A stretch of DNA of 44,559 bases. It comes from a virus. The notes below the pieces were generated by a model. That model saw only the letters and a list, made by a program, of their open reading frames with translations, was not told the DNA's origin and did not search any database. Position numbers and translations under genes: made by a program. Each line of letters opens with the position of its first letter. Position 1 is the first letter of the stretch. The stretch spans positions 1 through 44,559 of the IMG/VR virus record IMGVR_UViG_3300028284_000245; one strand, written 5' to 3'. Shown here piece by piece: positions 8,116 through 16,420 of the stretch.

Positions 8116-9774
8116 ATGGCATTTCAAGTCTCACCTGGCGTTGAAGTCAAAGAAATTGACGCCACAAACGTTGTTCCCGCAGTATCCACCAGTATCGGTG
8201 GTTTTGTTGGAGCATTTACATCGGGTCCGGTAAACCAAGTAATCACTGTTGGTTCTGAAAAAGAACTTGCGGAAGTATTCGGTAAACCTGACGACAGCAC
8301 AGCTAAGTATTTCTTAACTGCGGCTTCATTCCTAGCTTATGGTAACGCACTAAAAGTAGTACGCGTTGCTGGAGCTACAGCTAACGCAACCGGTTCTGGT
8401 ACGGCCGCAACTATTGCTAACGCCGATGATTATGCTCCTGTAGCATCTTCCATCTGGATCGCGCGCCAACAAGGCGAATTAGGTAATTCACTTAAAGTAG
8501 AAATTGCTGGACCAACTGGTTTTGCAACTATGACTACTGCATCAAGCTTTGATTCTGCTCCTGGCACTTCAGAGTATGCAACCAATCTAGGTAAAGCCTC
8601 TGCTGGTGATGAACTTCACATTGCAGTTATTGATGAGAATGGTGCAATCTCTGGTACTCCTGGAACTGTTCTAGAAACATTTGCGTATGTTTCTCAGGCT
8701 TCAGATGCTAAGAAAACTGATGGTAGTACTAACTACTATGTAAACGTAATTAATTCACAATCCAAGTATATCTACTGGGGATCACACGTTGCTTCAATGA
8801 CTGACGGTGGAGATAAGTTGTCTGTTACTACAGCTTTCACTGATCCTGGTGTCGAAGCGGATGCACTCTCTGGTGGTGCTGATGACAATGCGGTAACTGA
8901 TGCAGAATTGCAAGGTGGTTACGATATGTTGGCCGATGCTGATACTATTGACGTTAACCTCTTGTTTGGTACTCCAGATGCGGACGGCGCTGATGTTATG
9001 GCTAAATACTTGATTGCTATCGCTGAAACTCGTAAAGATTGCGTAGCTTTTGTGTCACCTCCAATCCAAGATAGCACTGGTTCTACTGGTAGTGTTGCTA
9101 ACGTAAAAGCTTGGGCAGACGGTCTTCCATCAAGCTCATACGGTGTTACTGATTCTTCAGCCCTATACGTATATGATAAATATAACGACGTATATCGTTG
9201 GATCGGTGCTGCAGGTCATACTGCTGGCCTTTGTGCTAATACCGATCGTGTAGCTGATGCTTGGTTCTCACCTGCTGGTATGACTCGTGGTCAACTTAGA
9301 AATGTTGTGAAACTTGCAATTAATCCTAAGAAAGCTGATAGAGATACCCTTTATAAAGCACGCGTTAATCCTTTGGTTGCATTCCCTGGTGAGGGTATCC
9401 AAATGTTTGGCGACAAGACTCTTCAAGCTAAACCATCAGCATTTGATAGAATCAATGTTCGTAGATTGTTCATTGTTCTTGAAAAAGCTATTTCCACTGC
9501 TGCTAAAGCATCACTCTTTGAATTCAATGATGAATTCACTAGAGCTCAATTCAGAAATATGGTTGAGCCCTTCCTGAGAGATGTAAAAGGTAGACGTGGT
9601 CTTACAGACTTCTTGGTTGTCTGTGACGAAACCAATAACACAGGTCAAGTGATTGATTCAAACAGCTTCGTATGCGACATGTATATTAAGCCTGCTCGTT
9701 CAATTAACTTTATCACTTTAAACTTTATTGCAACGAGAACTGGTGTTGAGTTCTCTGAAATTGCTGGCGCATAG
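8116..9774 (+). CDS. 18: Tail sheath protein gp18
   Basis: A 552-residue protein. The N-terminus 'MAFQVSPGVEVKEIDATNVVPAVSTSIGGFVGAF' is the classical contractile-sheath start. The C-terminal ~150 residues (NVRRLFIVLEKAIS... AQFRNMVEPFLRDVKGRRGLTDF) match the conserved sheath core that forms the handshake with neighbouring subunits. It polymerises around the gp19 tube and contracts during infection. A GAGAGGACACGACT leader gives a strong ribosome site. It is shorter than T4 gp18 (659 residues), mostly in the variable outer domains. Confidence 0.97.
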   Translation: MAFQVSPGVEVKEIDATNVVPAVSTSIGGFVGAFTSGPVNQVITVGSEKELAEVFGKPDDSTAKYFLTAASFLAYGNALKVVRVAGATANATGSGTAATIANADDYAPVASSIWIARQQGELGNSLKVEIAGPTGFATMTTASSFDSAPGTSEYATNLGKASAGDELHIAVIDENGAISGTPGTVLETFAYVSQASDAKKTDGSTNYYVNVINSQSKYIYWGSHVASMTDGGDKLSVTTAFTDPGVEADALSGGADDNAVTDAELQGGYDMLADADTIDVNLLFGTPDADGADVMAKYLIAIAETRKDCVAFVSPPIQDSTGSTGSVANVKAWADGLPSSSYGVTDSSALYVYDKYNDVYRWIGAAGHTAGLCANTDRVADAWFSPAGMTRGQLRNVVKLAINPKKADRDTLYKARVNPLVAFPGEGIQMFGDKTLQAKPSAFDRINVRRLFIVLEKAISTAAKASLFEFNDEFTRAQFRNMVEPFLRDVKGRRGLTDFLVVCDETNNTGQVIDSNSFVCDMYIKPARSINFITLNFIATRTGVEFSEIAGA

Positions 9775-9786
9775 GAGGATTAGACA

Positions 9787-10314
9787 ATGGCTATTTTAGG
9801 CGTAGATGACTTTAAGTCAAAATTGACTGGCGGCGGTGCTCGGGCCAACATGTTCAAAGTAACATGTAACTTTCCGGGTTACGCTCAAGGCGATGTAGAG
9901 TTTACATCCTTTATGTGTAAGGGCGCTCAAATGCCTTCATCTGTAATTGCACCGATCACGGTTCCTTTCCGTGGTCGACAACTGCAAATTGCTGGTGATC
10001 GTACATTTGAACCATGGTCCATCACAGTAATTAATGATGTAGATTACACAGTAAGAAATGCTTTTGAAAGATGGATGAACGGTATTAACGAACATGTTAA
10101 TAATACTGGTTTGTCAAACCCAACTGATTATCAAGCTGATATGATTATTGAACAGTTGAGAAAAGATGGTACGGTATCTAAGAGATATGATATTCGTGGC
10201 ACTTTCCCAACTAATATCAGTGCGATTGACGTCAGTTATGATTCCGAGAATACTATCGAAGAGTTCACTGTTGAGCTCCAAGTACAGTACTGGGAATCAG
10301 GAACTACTTCTTAA
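9787..10314 (+). CDS. 19: Tail tube protein gp19
   Basis: A 175-residue protein close in length to T4 gp19 (163). Shared features include 'RANMFKVTCNFPGYAQG', the internal 'GDRTFEPWSITVINDVDYTV' strand-turn-strand, and the C-terminal 'YDSENTIEEFTVELQVQYWE', which is nearly the T4 ending. It builds the inner tail tube. The RBS is AGGAGG at 9773-9778, overlapping the gp18 stop, so the gene is translated with gp18. Confidence 0.95.
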   Translation: MAILGVDDFKSKLTGGGARANMFKVTCNFPGYAQGDVEFTSFMCKGAQMPSSVIAPITVPFRGRQLQIAGDRTFEPWSITVINDVDYTVRNAFERWMNGINEHVNNTGLSNPTDYQADMIIEQLRKDGTVSKRYDIRGTFPTNISAIDVSYDSENTIEEFTVELQVQYWESGTTS

Positions 10315-10319
10315 AAGCA

Positions 10320-10327
10320 TATAAATA
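10320..10327 (+). promoter_or_regulatory. T4-type late promoter box before gp20
   Basis: An exact TATAAATA begins 6 bases after the gp19 stop. The expected transcription start is at about 10332-10336, immediately before the hairpin at 10335-10360. Confidence 0.7.
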
Positions 10328-10334
10328 ATACTAA

Positions 10335-10360
10335 AGGGAGGGAGGATATAACCTCTCTCC
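10335..10360 (+). promoter_or_regulatory. 5'-leader hairpin of the gp20 late mRNA
   Basis: The inverted repeat GGGAGGGAGG / CCTCTCTCCC around a 6-base ATATAA loop can form a 10-pair stem (one G-U). There is no T-run after it, so it does not look like an intrinsic terminator. Its position just after the predicted late transcription start suggests an mRNA-stabilising or regulatory 5' structure. Confidence 0.55.
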
Positions 10361-10388
10361 CGATAGTTTATATAGTGAGGATATAATT

Positions 10389-11870
10389 TTGGCAGATTTT
10401 TTTGGTTTTGAAATTAAACGGAAGAAAGGTGAAGAGCCTATTTCGTTTGTACCAGATACAGAATCCGATGGCGCTGGGGTAATTACTACCGGCGGGCATT
10501 TTGGCGCGTATGTGGATTTAGATGGTGATAATGCTAAGAACGAAGCAGAGCTTATTGTAAAATATAGAGACATTGCATCTCAACCAGAGTGTGATGCTGC
10601 CATTAGTGACATTGTGAATGAAGCCATTGTTGGCGATCATGACTCCTCACCAGTTAATATTATTTTAGATAAAGTAGAAACTTCTGATAATATTAAAGAT
10701 GTTATTAGAGAAGAATTTGATAATATTATGAGTATGCTTAATTTTAATAATTATGCTCATGATATTTTTCGTAAATGGTATATTGACGGCAGGTTACCAT
10801 ACCATATTGTAATCGATGACAAAAACCCTAAAAAGGGTATTCAAGAACTTAGGTATATTGATCCACTTAAGTTGCGTAAAGTAAAAGAAGTTGAAGAATC
10901 AAAAGATGCAAAAACTGGGGCTACATTAGTCAAATCGTCTCAGGAATATTTTATTTTTATGAACACGTCTATGGGTGACAAGAATACAACGGGTCTTAAG
11001 ATTCATAGAGATTCTATTGCATATTGTACATCAGGAATGTTAGATCCATCACGTAAGCGGATCCTATCCCATATACAAAAGGCAATTAAGCCGGTCAACC
11101 AATTGAGAATGATGGAAGACTCATTAGTAATCTATAGGATTTCTAGAGCTCCAGAGCGTCGAATTTTTTATATCGATGTAGGTAACCTTCCAAAAGGTAA
11201 AGCAGAAGAATATCTGCGTGGTATTATGAACCAATATAGAAATAAATTGGTATATGATGCAAGTACTGGTGATATTAAAGATGATCGTAAGCATATGTCT
11301 ATGCTAGAAGATTTTTTCTTACCTCGCCGAGAAGGTGGAAGAGGTACAGAAATTACTACTCTTCCTGGTGGTGAAAACCTAGGGCAGATTGATGATATTC
11401 TATACTTCCAGAAGAAGCTATATAGATCGTTGAATGTTCCGTTGAATCGTTTGGAACAAGAATCGCAATTCTCTCTAGGCAGATCTACTGAGATATCAAG
11501 AGATGAAGTTAAATTTAAGAAGTTTATTGATAGACTTCGTAAGAAATTTTCCGACTTGTTTGTACAGCTACTTAAGACCCAACTCATTCTAAAGGGTGTT
11601 ATTACTAAGTCTGATTGGGATAACTGGAAAGAAGATATTACATTCGACTTTATTGAAGATAACTATTTCTCTGAATTAAAGTATAATGAGATTCTGAGAG
11701 AAAGATTTGAGATGCTTCAATCTATGGATGAATATATAGGTAAATATGTATCTCATCAATGGGTTCGTAAGAATATTCTTAGACAATCTGATGAAGAGAT
11801 TGAAGAAATGCAAAAACAAATCGAAGAAGAGAAAGACGGCGACGAAAATGAAGCTGAAATTGACTTCTAG
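10389..11870 (+). CDS. 20: Portal vertex protein gp20
   Basis: A 493-residue protein (T4 gp20: 524). The start is TTG at 10389 with GTGAGGA at 10374-10380 upstream; no better ATG exists near the conserved N-terminus 'MADFFGFEIKRKKGE'. Conserved gp20 segments include 'DGRLPYHIVIDDKNPKKGIQELRYIDPLKLRKV', the 'FFLPRREGGRGTEITTLPGG' block and 'DEVKFKKFIDRLRKKFSDLF'. Twelve copies form the portal ring through which DNA is packaged and which seeds prohead assembly. The acidic C-terminal tail is typical. Confidence 0.96.
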   Translation: MADFFGFEIKRKKGEEPISFVPDTESDGAGVITTGGHFGAYVDLDGDNAKNEAELIVKYRDIASQPECDAAISDIVNEAIVGDHDSSPVNIILDKVETSDNIKDVIREEFDNIMSMLNFNNYAHDIFRKWYIDGRLPYHIVIDDKNPKKGIQELRYIDPLKLRKVKEVEESKDAKTGATLVKSSQEYFIFMNTSMGDKNTTGLKIHRDSIAYCTSGMLDPSRKRILSHIQKAIKPVNQLRMMEDSLVIYRISRAPERRIFYIDVGNLPKGKAEEYLRGIMNQYRNKLVYDASTGDIKDDRKHMSMLEDFFLPRREGGRGTEITTLPGGENLGQIDDILYFQKKLYRSLNVPLNRLEQESQFSLGRSTEISRDEVKFKKFIDRLRKKFSDLFVQLLKTQLILKGVITKSDWDNWKEDITFDFIEDNYFSELKYNEILRERFEMLQSMDEYIGKYVSHQWVRKNILRQSDEEIEEMQKQIEEEKDGDENEAEIDF

Positions 11871-11874
11871 AGAT

Positions 11875-11891
11875 TATAAATATTATAAATA
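11875..11891 (+). promoter_or_regulatory. Tandem late promoter boxes before prohead core genes
   Basis: Two overlapping-phase TATAAATA elements lie at 11875-11882 and 11884-11891, 9 bases apart, and the next ATG is at 11912. Either or both could direct late transcription of the prohead core, protease and scaffold genes. The close spacing of the second box to the ATG leaves a leader of only ~10 bases. Confidence 0.6.
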
Positions 11892-11911
11892 TATTACAAG
11901 GACAAATTGAT

Positions 11912-12079
11912 ATGAGCACAGAAAACCTTATTAATGCATTAAAAGATGGTGATAATATTGCCTCGGGTGCAGAATTTAATAATATCATGGCACAAAAGCT
12001 ATCCGATGCGTTGGATGCAAAAAGAATCGAAGTAGGTTCTACCATGATCGATCGTGTTACTACTAAAGAAGAAGAATAA
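11912..12079 (+). CDS. 67: Prohead core protein gp67-like
   Basis: A 55-residue acidic helical protein (MSTENLINALKDGDNIASG...) preceded by an AAGGA at 11898-11902. Its position between gp20 and gp21, its length, and the 'LINALKDGDNIASGAEFNNIMAQKL' pattern fit the small prohead core protein gp67, which is needed for proper head shape and is cleaved during maturation. Similarity is weak, so the symbol is positional. Confidence 0.55.
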   Translation: MSTENLINALKDGDNIASGAEFNNIMAQKLSDALDAKRIEVGSTMIDRVTTKEEE

Positions 12080-12083
12080 GTAT

Positions 12084-12317
12084 ATGGCATTAACATTCGT
12101 ACAACTCAGAGAAAAACTCGAATCAGGCGAGAAGGAAGTCAAATCCCTTAAGCTTGGTAAGAAGAAGAATGTTAAAGTAACAATTGCTCAAAAGGGCAGA
12201 GATTATATCGTCTATATTAATGGTGATAAGTTAGATGATAACTATAAATCCGCTGGCGATGCTGAGAAGTCTGCTGGCGAATTTATCAAGCTTATGGGCG
12301 AGGAACTCGAACAATGA
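12084..12317 (+). CDS. Prohead core protein gp68-like
   Basis: A 77-residue protein, Lys- and Glu-rich. The ATG at 12084 is 4 bases after the previous stop. It starts MALTFVQLREKLESG and contains repeated charged turns. The location between gp67-like and gp21 is that of gp68 in T4, a minor core protein, but it is only about half the T4 length and I see no decisive motif. The stop overlaps the gp21 start by 4 bases (ATGA). Confidence 0.45.
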   Translation: MALTFVQLREKLESGEKEVKSLKLGKKKNVKVTIAQKGRDYIVYINGDKLDDNYKSAGDAEKSAGEFIKLMGEELEQ

Positions 12318-12967
12318 AATTAATTGCTGAATATACAGATGGTTCTGATCTACAGATCATTACCGAGAAAAAAGCAGATGGCAAAAATAATTTTGTTATC
12401 GAAGGAATTTTTATGATGGCTGATGCGAAGAATCGCAATGGCCGCATTTATGAAAGAAGTATTCTAGAGAATGCCGTTAATAGATATGTTAATGAGCAGG
12501 TATTAACTGGTAGAGCCGTAGGGGAACTAAACCACCCTGAGGGACCAGCTATTAATCTAGACAAAGTTTCACATAAGATTACGGAACTCAGATTTGAGGG
12601 AAATAATGTTATTGGAAAAGCATCAATCCTTAATACTCCTATGGGTAATATCGTTAGCGGTTTACTTGAGGGCGGCGTTAAGCTTGGTGTATCAAGTCGT
12701 GGTATGGGTAGTCTTGAGAGTCGTAATGGCACCATGTATGTCAAAGATGATTTTATGTTAGCAACCGTTGATATAGTACAAGATCCAAGTGCTCCTGAAG
12801 CATTTGTAAATGGTATTATGGAGGGAGTCGACTGGATCTGGGATAATGGTATCCTTAAACCTCAAGAAATTGAATTAATTGAGACTGAAATAAAAACCGC
12901 TCGCAATATGAGATCTTCTGATATTGAGATTAAAGCGTTTAAGAATTTCCTCTCGAAACTTGTATAA
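12314..12967 (+). CDS. 21: Prohead maturation protease gp21
   Basis: A 217-residue protein, close to T4 gp21 (212). It has the herpes/HK97-type serine protease layout: catalytic His in 'AVGELNHPEGP' (around residue 76) and nucleophilic Ser in 'LGVSSRGMGS' (around residue 125-130), followed by the conserved 'VDIVQDPSAPEAFVNGIMEG'. It is assembled inside the prohead and cleaves the core and capsid proteins after (L/I)-x-E sites. It is co-translated with the upstream core gene. Confidence 0.93.
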   Translation: MKLIAEYTDGSDLQIITEKKADGKNNFVIEGIFMMADAKNRNGRIYERSILENAVNRYVNEQVLTGRAVGELNHPEGPAINLDKVSHKITELRFEGNNVIGKASILNTPMGNIVSGLLEGGVKLGVSSRGMGSLESRNGTMYVKDDFMLATVDIVQDPSAPEAFVNGIMEGVDWIWDNGILKPQEIELIETEIKTARNMRSSDIEIKAFKNFLSKLV

Positions 12968-12988
12968 CTCTTTAAAGGAGAGAATGTA

Positions 12989-14107
12989 ATGTCAGAAGAC
13001 GTAAAAAATGAAGTAGTCGAAGACATTCATGATGCAGAGCAAATTCAAGAATCTGAAGAGCTCGTTGATGAAACACAAGTTGAGTCTAACGAGGAAGAAG
13101 TTCTTGAAGCGAAGAAAGCTGAAGAAGGCGTAAAAGTTGAATCTGAAGATGAGTCTGATGAAGACGAAGACGAAGATGAAGACGAAGGTGAGGAAGAAGC
13201 TCCTCAGATGGAAATGCCTAAAACTAAAGCTGGAATTGTAACTGCTGCATATGATATGTTGAAGAAGGCTAAAAAAGAAGACGCTCAAAAAATCTATGCG
13301 AATATGCTTAAGGTTGCCGAGGGTGTTGAGATTGTAGATGGTGAAGAAGTTGTTGCTGAAGCTGTTGAAGCTGATGTATCACACATCGATTACCAAGAAG
13401 ATCTTGACGTCATGGTTGCTGAAGAAGCTACTTTGTCTGATGGTTTCCGTGAGAAGGCCGCTGTGATTTTTGAATCAGCTTTGAAAACTAAAGTTGGTGC
13501 CGAAATCGAACGTCTCGAGAGCGAATATGCTCAAAATCTTGAAGAAGAAGTTTCTTCTGTCAAGTCTGATCTAGTAGAGAAGGTAGATTCATACCTTAGC
13601 TATGTAGTTGAAGGCTGGATGAAAGATAACGAAGTTGCTATTGAAAATGGTCTCCGCACTGAAATTGCAGAGAACTTTATGGCATCTTTGCAGTCTGTAT
13701 TCAAGGAACACTACATTGAAGTGCCAGAAGCTAAAGTTGATATGTTCGACGAATTGGCAGGTCAAGTAGCTGAGCTAGAAGAGCAACTCAATAAATCCAC
13801 AGAAGAAAATATCCAAATGCATGAAGGCTTGCAGAGCTTTGTTCGTCAAGACATCGTGCGGAAGTATTCTTCACAACTAGTAACTACTGAAGCTGAGAAA
13901 CTTAGCTCTTTGGTAGAAGATCTAGATTTTACTGATGCTGAATCTTTCGAAATGAAAGTGAAGACTATCAAAGAATCTTACTTCGCTAAGGAATCAAGTG
14001 AATCAATCTCAGAAGATGCTGAACTAATCGGATCAGAGCAAGCACCAGATGGTGTAGTACCTGATTCAATGGCTAGATACATGCAAGCAATTGCTAAGTC
14101 TAAATAA
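12989..14107 (+). CDS. 22: Major prohead scaffold protein gp22
   Basis: A 372-residue protein with an AAAGGAGAG ribosome site. The first ~75 residues are extremely acidic (runs of Glu and Asp around residues 50-72) and the remainder is mostly coiled coil. This composition, and the position between the protease and the capsid gene, identify the internal scaffold, which shapes the prohead and is degraded by gp21. It is longer than T4 gp22 (about 269 residues) because of the acidic N-terminal extension. Confidence 0.88.
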   Translation: MSEDVKNEVVEDIHDAEQIQESEELVDETQVESNEEEVLEAKKAEEGVKVESEDESDEDEDEDEDEGEEEAPQMEMPKTKAGIVTAAYDMLKKAKKEDAQKIYANMLKVAEGVEIVDGEEVVAEAVEADVSHIDYQEDLDVMVAEEATLSDGFREKAAVIFESALKTKVGAEIERLESEYAQNLEEEVSSVKSDLVEKVDSYLSYVVEGWMKDNEVAIENGLRTEIAENFMASLQSVFKEHYIEVPEAKVDMFDELAGQVAELEEQLNKSTEENIQMHEGLQSFVRQDIVRKYSSQLVTTEAEKLSSLVEDLDFTDAESFEMKVKTIKESYFAKESSESISEDAELIGSEQAPDGVVPDSMARYMQAIAKSK

Positions 14108-14143
14108 AATTAATAAACATTATACCATATAGAGGAAATTAAA

Positions 14144-15451
14144 ATGTTTGATCAAGATAAAAATCTAATCGAAAAGTGGTCTCCCGTATTGGAGCACACT
14201 GATGCTGCCCCAATTCAAGACCAATACCGCAAGTCGGTAACTGCACGTCTCTTGGAAAACCAAGAAATTGCAATGAAAGAAGAAAAAGCCCACTCTGGTT
14301 TCCAGTTGAACGAAACTGCTGCTAACCAAACTGGCGGAAGCGTAGCTGGTTTCGATCCCGTACTTATCTCTTTGGTACGTAGAGCGATGCCTAACCTGAT
14401 TGCATATGATATTGCTGGCGTACAGCCTATGACTGGTCCTACTGGTCTGATCTTCGCTATGAAGAGCAAGTATGCTACTCAAGGTGGTACTGAAGCAATG
14501 TTCAACGAAGCTGATACTACCTTCTCTGGTACTGGTACTCAGGAAGTTGATCCATCGGGTCTGTTGGGTGTAACTGATAGTGATTCGGACGCCACTTTGG
14601 CTGACGAAACTAACGTTTCGACTTTCGGTGCCGGCCTTACTACTGCAGCTGCTGAAGCCCTTGGTAACACTGGTGGAGCATTTGGTGAAATGGCATTTAG
14701 CATTGAGAAATCAACTGTAACTGCTAAAACCCGTGCTCTGAAAGCTGAGTACACTGTTGAATTGGCTCAAGACCTTAAGAACGTACACGGTCTCGACGCT
14801 GAGTCTGAGCTTGCTAACATCCTGTCTAGCGAGATTCTGGCTGAAATCAACCGTGAAGTTGTTCGTACTGTGTTGACTAAAGCTAAGCTTGGTGCACAAC
14901 AAGCCAACGTTGCTCTGAAAGGTGCCTTCGATGTAAGCACTGATTCAGACGGCCGTTGGATGGCTGAGAAGTTCAAAGGTCTGGTTATGCAGATCGAGCG
15001 TGAAGCTAACGTAATTGCTAAAGAAACTCGTCGCGGTAAAGGTAACTATGTTATCGTTTCTTCTGACGTCGCTTCTGCACTTGCTGCTGCTGGCATGTTG
15101 GACTACTCTCCTGCTCTGGCAACTAACCTGAACGTTGATGATACTGGTAACACTTTTGCTGGTGTACTTAACGGTCGTACTAAGGTCTATATCGATCCAT
15201 ATGCTGCTGCTGACTATGTCTGCGTTGGCTACCGTGGTTCTAACCCTTATGACGCTGGTTTGTTCTACTGCCCATACGTACCACTTACTATGTCTAAAGC
15301 TATCGGCGAAGAAGACTTCCAGCCACGTATCGGGTTCAAGACTCGTTATGGTATGGTTGCGAATCCTTTCGTTGCTGCTGACGGCGTTGGTACTGACCGT
15401 GCAAACCCATACTTCAGAATCTTCCGTGTAGATTCGTTGATGGTTAGCTAA
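14144..15451 (+). CDS. 23: Major capsid protein gp23
   Basis: A 435-residue protein of the HK97 fold. The N-terminus 'KWSPVLEH' and 'RLLENQ' and the block 'FDPVLISLVRRAMPNLIAYDIAGVQPMTGPTGLIFAMKSKY' are highly conserved in gp23. A gp21-type cleavage site, L55-N56-E57, fits removal of the N-terminal segment after Glu57. The C-terminal 'ARNPF'-like segment reads VANPFVAADG, followed by NPYFRIFRVDSL. It is shorter than T4 gp23 (521 residues). The AGAGGA ribosome site is at 14131-14136 and a very strong terminator follows. Confidence 0.97.
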   Translation: MFDQDKNLIEKWSPVLEHTDAAPIQDQYRKSVTARLLENQEIAMKEEKAHSGFQLNETAANQTGGSVAGFDPVLISLVRRAMPNLIAYDIAGVQPMTGPTGLIFAMKSKYATQGGTEAMFNEADTTFSGTGTQEVDPSGLLGVTDSDSDATLADETNVSTFGAGLTTAAAEALGNTGGAFGEMAFSIEKSTVTAKTRALKAEYTVELAQDLKNVHGLDAESELANILSSEILAEINREVVRTVLTKAKLGAQQANVALKGAFDVSTDSDGRWMAEKFKGLVMQIEREANVIAKETRRGKGNYVIVSSDVASALAAAGMLDYSPALATNLNVDDTGNTFAGVLNGRTKVYIDPYAAADYVCVGYRGSNPYDAGLFYCPYVPLTMSKAIGEEDFQPRIGFKTRYGMVANPFVAADGVGTDRANPYFRIFRVDSLMVS

Positions 15452-15471
15452 GTCTAAAACTTTATAGTTTT

Positions 15472-15502
15472 AAAAGGGGAACTTCGGTTCCCCTTTTTTT
15501 TT
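15472..15502 (+). terminator. Strong intrinsic terminator after gp23 (UUCG tetraloop)
   Basis: AAGGGGAAC-TTCG-GTTCCCCTT followed by a run of T forms a perfect GC-rich stem closed by a C(UUCG)G tetraloop. It ends the capsid-gene transcript. It is followed within 10 bases by the next late-promoter box. Confidence 0.95.
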
Positions 15503-15505
15503 CTT

Positions 15506-15513
15506 TATAAATA
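15506..15513 (+). promoter_or_regulatory. T4-type late promoter box before lipoprotein gene
   Basis: An exact TATAAATA lies immediately after the gp23 terminator and 94 bases before the lipoprotein ATG. The ~85-base leader contains GTGG/CCAC hairpin potential (15561-15583) and two copies of GGATAGGA (15565-15572 in the loop, 15592-15599 as ribosome site). Confidence 0.7.
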
Positions 15514-15606
15514 ACTACAATGGATGATGTTCTGCGTATCAAGTGGTACGTACTGCACCTGAGTGGATAGGAAACCACCCTCGGAATTACAGGATAGGAG
15601 ATTATT

Positions 15607-15810
15607 ATGCATAAGTTATTTGCATTAATGACCGTAGTTTTATTGGTTGGATGTAGCACAGTTGACTCAGTAATTGATGGCACTAAGGGTATTATTAACG
15701 GTGTTGCATCAGACGTTGCTGGTGTTGCTACCGGAACATTGGATGTTGCATCTGGTACAATTAAAACTGTCGCCGATAAAACTGGCGTCGAAGAGTCAAA
15801 AGCTAAGTAA
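15607..15810 (+). CDS. Small late lipoprotein
   Basis: A 67-residue protein with a short positively charged N-terminus (MHK), a hydrophobic stretch and a lipobox LLVGC at residues 12-16, so it should be exported and lipidated at Cys16. The mature part has repeated Gly/Ala/Val/Asp/Thr segments and no proline. It has its own late promoter and a GATAGGAG ribosome site, implying strong late expression. Candidates are a superinfection-blocking lipoprotein (as T5 Llp), an outer-membrane spanin, or an entericidin-like lytic lipoprotein. Rz1-type spanins are usually proline-rich, which argues mildly against a spanin. The role is unresolved. Confidence 0.8.
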   Translation: MHKLFALMTVVLLVGCSTVDSVIDGTKGIINGVASDVAGVATGTLDVASGTIKTVADKTGVEESKAK

Positions 15811-15852
15811 AGTTTTAGGAGCAAGCCGGCCAAGGATGGCGCACCTAAGACG

Positions 15853-15860
15853 TATAAATA
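15853..15860 (+). promoter_or_regulatory. T4-type late promoter box before tail-tube-fold gene
   Basis: An exact TATAAATA lies 26 bases before the ATG at 15886, in the short gap after the lipoprotein gene. Confidence 0.65.
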
Positions 15861-15885
15861 AAGGTATAAGATAAACGAGGTTAAC

Positions 15886-16350
15886 ATGGCATCATTGACT
15901 GCAAACAAAAACTTTTTAAGTCCAGTTGGATTTCAATTTAAGATTGATAGTATTAAGTATCCTAACTTAGAGTACTTCTGTTCAGGCGTTACATTGCCTA
16001 ATATTTCCTTGTCTGAGGCTGCATTGCCGTATGGATCTATTAATAACGCAGAACCTGGTGATAGACTTAACTTTGGTGACCTTACTATTAAGTTTAACGT
16101 TACTGAGAATATGGATAACTACATTGAAACATATGATTGGATCCGTTCCCTTGTTGTAGATGACCAGGCTCACAGAGCAGATGCCACTCTTATGGTATTA
16201 TCCTCACACAATAACGTGACAAAAGAAATTAAATTTGATCAGATCTTCCCTGTTGATTTGAGCGAAATAACCTTTAGTGCTACCGAATCTGAAGTTGCCT
16301 ACGTTGAATGTAGTGTGACATTTAAATATATTCAATATAGATTCGTTTAA
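15886..16350 (+). CDS. Tail-tube-fold virion protein (gp3/gp19-like)
   Basis: A 154-residue protein preceded by CGAGG at 15875-15879. The pattern 'KYPNLEYFCSGVTLPNISLSEA', 'PGDRLNFGDLTIKFNVTENMDNY' and the closing 'VECSVTFKYIQYRF' resembles the tail-tube/terminator fold shared by gp19, gp3 and related proteins. In cyanophage-type T4-like genomes the gene between gp23 and uvsY is annotated gp3, the tail completion protein at the head-proximal tip of the tube, so that is the most likely role. A gp19 paralogue or baseplate tube protein is the alternative. Confidence 0.7.
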   Translation: MASLTANKNFLSPVGFQFKIDSIKYPNLEYFCSGVTLPNISLSEAALPYGSINNAEPGDRLNFGDLTIKFNVTENMDNYIETYDWIRSLVVDDQAHRADATLMVLSSHNNVTKEIKFDQIFPVDLSEITFSATESEVAYVECSVTFKYIQYRFV

Positions 16351-16353
16351 AGG

Positions 16354-16383
16354 TGTACAAAGCAGTACCTAATATGTTATAAT
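16354..16383 (+). promoter_or_regulatory. Early-type promoter TGTACA-N18-TATAAT (uvsY)
   Basis: TGTACA at 16354-16359 and TATAAT at 16378-16383 with TGT just before (extended -10). This is the only member of the family with an 18-base spacer. It lies 38 bases before the uvsY ATG. Confidence 0.75.
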
Positions 16384-16420
16384 ATGTAAACCTATACATA
16401 TACTATACTATGGAGATATA

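Noticed and set aside
11168-11587. A 139-codon open frame on the - strand within gp20
   Set aside because: It lies fully inside a conserved portal gene, has no ribosome site or promoter, and its composition mirrors the + strand codons.
12992-13288. A - strand open frame opposite gp22
   Set aside because: It is the reverse of the Glu/Asp-rich scaffold N-terminus, giving a Phe/Leu-rich low-complexity product; a compositional artefact.
14165-14976. Several overlapping - strand open frames opposite gp23
   Set aside because: Stop codons are rare opposite the strongly biased capsid gene; no start signals, and the + strand frame is certain.
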